Shown piece by piece: positions 1 through 6,100 of a stretch of DNA of 7,211 nt (positions are counted from its first letter, which is position 1; each line of letters opens with the position of its first letter). Below the pieces are notes generated by a model. It ran no database searches and was not told the origin of the DNA. It saw nothing but the letters and a program-made list of their open reading frames with translations. Source of the DNA: an uncultured Bacteroidota bacterium. Its GTDB lineage: Bacteria; Bacteroidota; Bacteroidia; Bacteroidales; UBA12481. The position numbers were made by a program, and so were the translations under genes. The stretch lies in assembly GCA_903832165.1 (NCBI GenBank), contig CAILAQ010000620.1, forward strand, positions 1-7,211, written 5' to 3'.

Positions 1-1361
1 AGGTTCAGAAACTGCCCCATATTAACTTTCTTAAACAATATCGTATTGTATTGTATCGTCACGTTGGCACCCAGCAAAGCATTCATTTGCTTACCGGGTT
101 TTATACCCCACCGGGCTGCATTGATCAGGGTGGTATCCAATACAAACCTGAACTGACCACTCACCGGAGACATGTTGATCGTTAATTTGGGATTTGGCCG
201 ATAAGTCAAACCGAGGCTGATGGCCAGATCGGCAGGAGCCATGAACTTGGAAACCGGCACCGAATCGTTTGGAAAAGCATATCCCCTGAAACTTTGTGTA
301 GCGAATGTTGAACCTAAGGTATAATCGAATTTTTTAAAGGCCTTATGAGACAAGGTAGATACCATGTATATCTTGTCATTGCTTTTGCGCAAAGGCAGCA
401 ATTCAGTCTTCTGCAATCCATAAACAAACCAGAAATGGTTATCCCACCTGACATTCCGTTTGGCATAATTTGCCCAGGCTTTAAAATCGGTGGTCAGGGA
501 AGTATTGTTGTTTCCCCCTTTGGCCCAATTGATCATCATGTTCTGGTTGAAGATCAAATTCAATTCTGCTCTTTTGCTCCAGGCCCTGAAAGGAGGCACA
601 GCATCCTTGCGCCGGGCAATCCTTGCTTTATTCTTATCCTGCCAGTTAATTGAAATCAATTGAGGTTCGCCCTGCTTCCTGAGCATGTGTTTGAGCATCA
701 AATCATCGCCCACCCACATATAAATCGTATGATTATCAAGTGTTCGTGCATAAAGTTTGACGGAATCTTCCGAACCGTTCATCACAAAAAATGCAGTTGA
801 ATCCACTTTCCCCTTTTTTAGAATATAAGGAATGGTATCATTCTTTCCATTTACAATATTAAAAAAAGCAGAGTCATTAACCAGGTGCCCAACCAGCCGT
901 TCCATGGTAGATTTGAGAACCAGCGGGTTTGGGCTGTATGCCGTATCTTCAAAAATGATGTCAGCAAGTTCCTTAATTGAGCTTCGGATCGAATCGTCCT
1001 CTATGATTCCAATCGGGTCATAAAAAGTCGATCTCTGACGGCGGTTGAAATCCCGGTAATTCAGATAACGCCGCATCCGTTCGGCCGAATCCACCTTTTG
1101 ACGGTAAATCTCCTGATTTAACGATGAATTCAGTGAATCGCGGTCAAATTCCAGACGGGCAATCATATTTGTCATGATTATGCTGTCATGCCTTTTCAGC
1201 AGCAGGATCGAATCCCTGACCTTTAAAAGCTGCAGGAGAGAGTCGCGGGAAACATTCAGAATTTCCTTGCCGGCCACATTTTTCTCATTCACCTGAGAGA
1301 ACAGTGAATGAGAGGGCAGCGATAGAAATATCACTATATAAATAAGGAAGAACTTTCTCAT
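1..1361 (-). CDS. DUF3078 family secreted protein, predicted outer-membrane beta-barrel (partial, C-terminus missing)
   Basis: This open frame starts at the ATG at 1361-1359 and runs off the left edge after 453 complete codons. The first 23 residues form a signal peptide: MRK, a hydrophobic stretch FFLIYIVIFLSL, then a likely cut after SLFSQ. Residues about 35-100 are rich in charged and Leu/Ile residues with recurring R/H-D-S-hydrophobic motifs (39, 49, 58, 74) and look helical or coiled-coil. Residues about 110-255 are a region I do not recognise. From about 261 the pattern fits DUF3078 of Bacteroidota: W261, then NWAKGGNNNTS, WANYAKRNVRWDN, YGLQKTE, RKSNDKIY, ATQSFRGYAFP, FMAPADLAISLGLTYRPNPKL and MSPVSGQ. 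The alternating polar and aromatic segments suggest outer-membrane beta-strands. The function of the family is unknown. The gene is divergent from tnaA. I am confident of the reading frame and secretion, and fairly sure of the family from memory of its pattern. Confidence 0.82.
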   Translation of the reverse strand, partial: MRKFFLIYIVIFLSLPSHSLFSQVNEKNVAGKEILNVSRDSLLQLLKVRDSILLLKRHDSIIMTNMIARLEFDRDSLNSSLNQEIYRQKVDSAERMRRYLNYRDFNRRQRSTFYDPIGIIEDDSIRSSIKELADIIFEDTAYSPNPLVLKSTMERLVGHLVNDSAFFNIVNGKNDTIPYILKKGKVDSTAFFVMNGSEDSVKLYARTLDNHTIYMWVGDDLMLKHMLRKQGEPQLISINWQDKNKARIARRKDAVPPFRAWSKRAELNLIFNQNMMINWAKGGNNNTSLTTDFKAWANYAKRNVRWDNHFWFVYGLQKTELLPLRKSNDKIYMVSTLSHKAFKKFDYTLGSTFATQSFRGYAFPNDSVPVSKFMAPADLAISLGLTYRPNPKLTINMSPVSGQFRFVLDTTLINAARWGIKPGKQMNALLGANVTIQYNTILFKKVNMGQFLN

Positions 1362-1387
1362 CTGTCGAATTTTTGCCTTTCAATTTG

Positions 1388-1395
1388 CAAAACTA
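1388..1395 (-). promoter_or_regulatory. Bacteroidota-type -7 promoter element (TAGTTTTG) for the DUF3078 gene
   Basis: On the minus strand the sequence reads TAGTTTTG, a full match to the TAnnTTTG -7 consensus of the Bacteroidota primary sigma factor. It lies 26 bases before the ATG at 1361, which would give a 5' leader of roughly 20 bases. No TTG sits at the expected distance of about 19 bases upstream; the nearest is at 14 bases spacing, so the -33 element is weak or absent. This is a consensus match only. Confidence 0.4.
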
Positions 1396-1502
1396 CAAAA
1401 CCCATGCCCAATAATTCGTTATCGATTAGATCAAATCCGTTAAATTTTCGAAATTTGTACCGAATATATGAACGTATCAGCCCTCATATCTATTTTAGCG
1501 AC

Positions 1503-1522
1503 TCAGGTTTTTCGTAACCTGA
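1503..1522. repeat. Perfect 7-bp inverted repeat (hairpin), TCAGGTT / AACCTGA
   Basis: TCAGGTT at 1503-1509 and AACCTGA at 1516-1522 are exact reverse complements separated by a 6-base loop. The hairpin has no U-tract on the plus strand and sits between two divergent genes, so a terminator role is unlikely. It directly adjoins another hairpin and the heptad array, and may be one end of a composite repeat. Confidence 0.5.
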
Positions 1523-1523
1523 A

Positions 1524-1540
1524 GGAACGCGATTCGTTCT
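1524..1540. repeat. Small inverted repeat, GAACG / CGTTC
   Basis: GAACG at 1525-1529 and CGTTC at 1535-1539 pair around a 5-base loop, with a possible G-U pair outside. It begins one base after the preceding hairpin, giving a tandem pair of stem-loops just before the heptad array. A 5-bp stem alone could be chance. Confidence 0.35.
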
Positions 1541-1544
1541 AAAA

Positions 1545-1593
1545 CGGGTATCGGGTATCAGGTATCGGGTGTCAGGTATCGGGTGTCAGGTGT
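1545..1593. repeat. Heptanucleotide tandem array, 7 units of C[GA]GGT[AG]T
   Basis: Seven contiguous 7-base units fill this stretch: CGGGTAT, CGGGTAT, CAGGTAT, CGGGTGT, CAGGTAT, CGGGTGT, CAGGTGT. Variation is limited to transitions at positions 2 and 6. A 7-base period does not keep a reading frame, and no gene crosses it. It resembles in form the short tandemly repeated heptamers known from other bacteria such as cyanobacteria, but the sequence differs. Confidence 0.9.
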
Positions 1594-1607
1594 AAGACCC
1601 TCCACGT

Positions 1608-1636
1608 TGAAGTCTGGTTTTAATCATAAAACTTCA
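1608..1636. repeat. AT-rich imperfect hairpin between the two heptad arrays
   Basis: GTTTTA at 1617-1622 pairs exactly with TAAAAC at 1627-1632 around the loop ATCA. Outside, TGAA at 1608-1611 pairs with TTCA at 1633-1636, leaving a 5-base bulge on the left arm. It is low in GC, so stability is modest. No function can be assigned. Confidence 0.35.
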
Positions 1637-1669
1637 GAAATCTTTTTCCTTAATTCCTCTTACTAATTT

Positions 1670-1697
1670 CTGCCCTCTGCCTTTTGCCCTCTGCCCT
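1670..1697. repeat. Second heptanucleotide array, 4 units of CTGCCCT
   Basis: The units are CTGCCCT, CTGCCTT, TTGCCCT and CTGCCCT. The same 7-base period continues, more degenerate, into the TGAGCCT TGAGCCT repeat at 1701-1714. The unit differs from that of the array at 1545 but shares its period, which suggests the two belong to one kind of repeat element. Confidence 0.8.
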
Positions 1698-1719
1698 ACC
1701 TGAGCCTTGAGCCTTTATA

Positions 1720-1734
1720 TGATACCCGACACCC
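1720..1734 (-). repeat. Inverted, two-unit copy of the first heptad array
   Basis: Plus-strand TGATACCCGACACCC is the reverse complement of GGGTGTCGGGTATCA, which matches the array segment at 1567-1581 in 13 of 15 positions. The two could pair as the arms of a long-range stem enclosing about 140 bases, including the second array. It lies only 38 bases before the tnaA start codon. Confidence 0.6.
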
Positions 1735-1772
1735 TTCTTCACCAATTTCCCAAACTATTAAGTATTTAAGTT

Positions 1773-3149
1773 ATGTTACCGTCCTGTGAACCATACAAAA
1801 TAAAAATGATCGAGCCGTTATATCGCAGTTCACGTGAAGAACGTGAAATCTGGATCCGCGAGGCTCGTTATAATATCTTCAACCTGAAAAGCGATCAGGT
1901 ATTTATTGATTTTCTTACCGATTCCGGTACAGGAGCCATGAGCGATCGCCAATGGGCAGCCATCATGTCAGGCGATGAGTCCTATGCCGGTTCCCGATCT
2001 TTCCATGGATTAAAAGACACCGTTAAAGAGCTGACCGGCTTTGAATATTTATTGCCAACCCACCAGGGAAGAGCTGCCGAAAATGTACTGTTTTCCGTTT
2101 TGGTTAAGGAAGGCCAGCTGGTTCCGGGAAATGCTCATTTCGATACCACTAAAGGACATATCGAATTCCGTAAGGCGATCGCTGTCGATTGCACTATTGA
2201 CGAGGCCTATGACACATCAAAGCCACATCCGTTCAAGGGGAATGTCAATATCAACAAGCTTGATGAGTTAATGAAATCATCGGCCGATAATGTCTCTTTC
2301 ATCCTGATAACGGCCACTTGCAATACTGCCGGCGGTCAACCGGTTTCGATGGAAAACATCCGTCAGGCAAGAAAACTTGCTGACAAATATGGCAAGTTGC
2401 TGATCATAGATGCGGCAAGATTTGCAGAAAACGCCTATTTCATTAAAACTCGTGAAGAAGGATATCAGACCAAATCAATCCGGAGCATCGTTTTGGAAAT
2501 GTTTTCATTATTCGACGGAGCCACCATGTCGGCTAAGAAAGACGGCATTGTGAATATCGGCGGATTTATTGCCCTTAAAGACAAGAAGATCTACCAGGAA
2601 GCCTCTACGTTCAACATCATGTTTGAGGGTTTTCTGACCTATGGCGGCCAGGCCGGTCGTGACATGGCAGCGCTGGCTCAAGGATTGAAGGAAGCAACTG
2701 AATTCGACTATCTGGAGTCGCGGGTCTCTCAGGTTGCTTACCTGGGCGAAAAAATGAAAGGTTACGGAGTGCCTGTTCAGGAACCGTTTGGCGGACATGC
2801 GATATTCATTGATGCGCTTAAGTTCTTTCCTCAGATTCCTCGTGAAGAGTTCCCCGGACAAACACTGGTGGTTGAGCTTTACAAAGCAGGAGGAATCCGC
2901 TGCGCCGAAATTGGGTCACTCATGGCCGATCGTGATCCGATAACCAGGGAAAACCGGTATCCTGCCCTGGAACTGGTGAGGCTGGCTATTCCGCGACGCG
3001 CCTATACGAATAATCACATGGATTATGCCGCCGCAGCTGTGGGGCAGGCTTTTGAATCAGCGCAGAAAATACTCCGTGGCTACCGCCTGACTTCAGAAGC
3101 ACCTATAATGCGACACTTTACCATGGAGCTCGAACCTGTCGGAAATTAG
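1773..3149 (+). CDS. tnaA: Tryptophanase (L-tryptophan indole-lyase, EC 4.1.99.1)
   Basis: This cytosolic PLP enzyme splits L-tryptophan into indole, pyruvate and ammonia. The 458-residue length fits the beta-eliminating lyase family. Visible landmarks are TDSGTGAMSD (47-58), GDESYAGSRSF (67-77, Y71), PTHQGRAAEN (95-104, R100), AGGQPVS (186-192), D213 and R216 in IIDAARFAENAYFI, and MSAKKDG (252-258), where K256 aligns with the PLP-binding lysine. G52, E69 and N261 match the monovalent-cation site of the family. Tyrosine phenol-lyase is the alternative, but the two residues that separate them are of tryptophanase type: Ile380 in AEIG (Arg in the phenol-lyase) and His448 in MRHFT (Phe in the phenol-lyase). 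The ATG at 1773 is set by an in-frame stop at 1767-1769, and the conserved EPYKIKMIEP rules out the later ATG at 1806. No tryptophan-permease gene or TnaC-like leader adjoins it. Confidence 0.95.
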   Translation: MLPSCEPYKIKMIEPLYRSSREEREIWIREARYNIFNLKSDQVFIDFLTDSGTGAMSDRQWAAIMSGDESYAGSRSFHGLKDTVKELTGFEYLLPTHQGRAAENVLFSVLVKEGQLVPGNAHFDTTKGHIEFRKAIAVDCTIDEAYDTSKPHPFKGNVNINKLDELMKSSADNVSFILITATCNTAGGQPVSMENIRQARKLADKYGKLLIIDAARFAENAYFIKTREEGYQTKSIRSIVLEMFSLFDGATMSAKKDGIVNIGGFIALKDKKIYQEASTFNIMFEGFLTYGGQAGRDMAALAQGLKEATEFDYLESRVSQVAYLGEKMKGYGVPVQEPFGGHAIFIDALKFFPQIPREEFPGQTLVVELYKAGGIRCAEIGSLMADRDPITRENRYPALELVRLAIPRRAYTNNHMDYAAAAVGQAFESAQKILRGYRLTSEAPIMRHFTMELEPVGN

Positions 3150-6100
3150 CGCTTTGCGCGTATCCGACCGGAATTCGACCAGGCCCTGAATTCAGGTGCA
3201 TACAGACTCGTGGCCGTGGCATAACCGCCAAAATAACTGCCGGCCTGTTCAACGATAGCCTGATATTCAATCGTGCTTAAGCCTTTCGGAAGTTCCGTAA
3301 GATAATAGACCAGGGATTCAGGCTCTCTGGACTGGTAATACCACAACCCACGGAGGTATTGATATCCCGACAGTGCCCTGACCGGCATTATTCCGGTTCC
3401 AAGGTTGTCCCTGACTTCAATATAGCTGAGTTCGCGATCGGATTTTATGTCAAGCCTGATACGGATCCGATCGCCGACTTTTATCGTCTGACCATTACTG
3501 ATCGCAATCCAGGTTCCTCTTGCATCCTGAATCATGACCTCACGCATAACAGACAGTGGCCCTCCGGTTGCTGAAAGTTTATCAAGCCTATAATTACCAA
3601 GCGTATAAAGGGTTCCCCATGCCGGTCCTCCGGCAGTTTGAGTGACTTCCAAAATTTTGGATTTCGGCATATCCTGCGGCTTCTTCCAATCGAAACGATA
3701 GTAACCCGTTACGCCTGAACTTCCTGTTTTTATCCTGAGCGGGGAATATTCCTCACTGCCCCACTTCATACCGACAGATGCCGGTTGAATTGATTGGCTG
3801 GTGCCATAGAACAGCAGGGATTTCGCAGCCCAGGCCGCAACCATTCCGTTGCCCCAGTCTCTTCCGCGCTTTTGATGGATCAGGTAGATCTTAAGCTCAT
3901 CGAGATCCTGACGCCCCTCTTCGATGCCGGCAAAAAGCTCAATCATTCGGCTTTGCATCCATAAATCCCAATTAAACCAGGAAGATCCGAACCCCTTTCT
4001 TGGCCAATACATACCCCACTGCTCATCAGTCTTGGCGCATTCACGCAGAGAGTTATAAATCGGCATTGCCATTGCCTTTTTTCCGCGCTGGACACAGGCG
4101 ATTGCCATCAGGGCTTGCAGGCCGGGATCATGCTCGGTCCATTCAATCGAAATCCTTTCATTGAAGTGCATCCATGCAATCTCGTTCGCCGGATCCATTG
4201 TCAATCCGGAGAAGAAGCTTCTGGCATACAGGTAATGGATCACCATCGGATTCAGCTGAACTTTCTGCGGACTGACGGAGTCAATGCGCATTACCTCGCG
4301 AAACTGTCTGTACATCCATTTATCCATCTCCTCAATCGCGCGGGTAACCATGTAATCACCACGCTGGGTAGTGGTTACATCAAAAATACCTCGCAGTCTC
4401 ATCTCTCCGAAACCAGCAATAATCTGCTGCGTCATGAATAAATCAGTGCCCATACCCTTAAACCAGGGCCAGGTACCATCCTGATTCTGAAGGTTCGACA
4501 ACTTCTCAAGCACGTAAGCCATCTCAAGTCCCCTGGTATCCTGGTTCATCCATTCACGGATCTGTTGTACTCGCTCTTTCTGCTTTTCAGGAACAGAATC
4601 GCTCAGGAATTTTTTCGCAACTCCCGGGAATTTATCAGCAATGCTGCCGGTGAGACAAGCAAGATATAGCCTGCTGAACCAGTATTCCGAACAATCACGC
4701 TCCTGTTTATTGACTACCGGCAAGGATTGCAGAATCTGCCAGGCCGGAGTTGTGGTGACCTCATAAACAGCCTCTGTTGGCTCGCCTTCAATTTTCAATA
4801 TCTTTTTGCCGGGTTTTGAGAAGAAAAATGGCTGTGCGCTCCAAAGCTGAACCTCATCGGAAAAAACTTTAATAGTATCCGTTAATCCATCCGACTGATC
4901 CGATGAAGAAGATTGCAACGTATACCTGACTGGTTCTGCTTTTCCCGCTGTAAAAGTCCAGGCGAAAGGGATCGCCTGACCTGCGCTTAAGCTGGATTTC
5001 AGATCAGGATAAACTTTTAAAAGACCGCCTGTGGTATCCGTTAAACTAAGCTTTGTGACCGCTTTCCGGGGTCCTTTACCGTACCAGCCTAACCTGGCTG
5101 CCAAATCAACAGTATCGCCCTTTCGCATAAATTCGGGAAAATTTGGCCTTAGCATTAACTCTTTAGATGATTTGAAACGATGTTCCATATTTCCGAAAGC
5201 CACGTTCCTGTCATGGCCGGTTACCATGGCCTTCCATTCGGTGAAAACTTCCGGCACCTTGAAATTGACCTCAGCAAGTCCATTCTTATCTGTTTGGATA
5301 TTCCCGTTAAACACTGCAGTTTCCCGGAAATCACTTCTGATAACAACCTCACTGCTCCCTCCCGCACTCTCATCAACTCCCTTAACATCATTAACTTCAT
5401 TAACTCCTTTAACATTCCTCACTGCAGCTGCGTCATTAGCCAATTCTCCTCTCTCTCCGCCCCTCCCTGCGGCTGGCTGGGCCATGGCCATTTTCATCAC
5501 CGGCGCATCCATCCGGCTGATGCCATAGTATCCCAGGCCAAACCAGTTTATGGATACCGGCTCAATATCCGGCACATCGATTATGTTAACTGATGGCTCA
5601 GACAAAGTGACAGAATTCTCGCTTCCCTGCCACATTCCCTGGTACCAGGGTCCGCCGAAGAAAGAACCTCTGATCAGTTGCGTCCAATGATGAGGATTGA
5701 TCAGATCAAGCGAAGCATCATAAACTGTGATCCCCAAAGAAGCCTTCGCCGGAGCTCCATTCTGATCCTTGACCTGTATTTTTATCCTGACACTGTCACC
5801 CGGTTTCACCGCAATAAGGTTCTCCAGCCCCGAAATATTCAGTTCTGAATTTTTCCAGGGAATCGAAATCGGAAAGATCTTCTCAAGAATTCGGTTCGAG
5901 ACAACTGTGATCACATGCAGATGAGCTCCTCCCTGCCAATCATCGGTAATTTCCCAATCCAATTTCTGCGTTTTCTTATCAACTGAGCACCAAACAGTTA
6001 ACGGATCTCTTTTGGGTTTTTGAAGATCAACCATTAAAAACCCCTTTCTACCAGAAGCGAAACTCAGCTGAAGTTTCTGCCCGGGACTGAGAACCTGTTT

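Larger units (their letters stand above)
1362..1772. other. Repeat-rich divergent intergenic region between the DUF3078 gene and tnaA
   Basis: No protein gene of convincing length lies in these 411 bases. From left to right they hold the DUF3078 promoter element, an AT-rich stretch (about 1410-1500), two adjacent small hairpins (1503-1540), a heptad array (1545-1593), an AT-rich imperfect hairpin (1608-1636), a pyrimidine-rich second heptad array (1670-1697) that grades into shorter CCTTGAG-like repeats (1698-1718), and an inverted copy of the first heptad type (1720-1734). I found no TAnnTTTG element facing tnaA and no Shine-Dalgarno sequence before its ATG, so the tnaA promoter is not identified. 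Confidence 0.75.

Noticed and set aside
345..1023. Two plus-strand ORFs (102 and 63 codons) within the left end.
   Set aside because: They lie opposite the continuous DUF3078 frame, which has a signal peptide and family motifs and is open to the window edge.
1545..1734. The heptad arrays as a CRISPR array.
   Set aside because: The units are seven bases and contiguous, with no spacers of 30-40 bases and no cas genes in the window.
1719..1769. A 16-codon ORF (MIPDTLLHQFPKLLSI) ending three bases before the tnaA ATG, as a possible TnaC-like leader peptide.
   Set aside because: It contains no tryptophan codon, begins inside the inverted heptad repeat, lacks a ribosome binding site, and has no TnaC-like Trp and terminal Pro arrangement. 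It is most likely chance.
3149..3159. GCGC-TTT-GCGC stem just after the tnaA stop as a terminator.
   Set aside because: The stem has only four base pairs, lies inside the macroglobulin coding end, and has no U-tract after it.
5031..5593. Two overlapping plus-strand ORFs of 165 and 137 codons opposite the bait-like segment.
   Set aside because: They are antisense to a well-supported macroglobulin frame, have Ser/Thr/Leu-rich sequence derived from the repeat, and show no recognisable domain or start signal.
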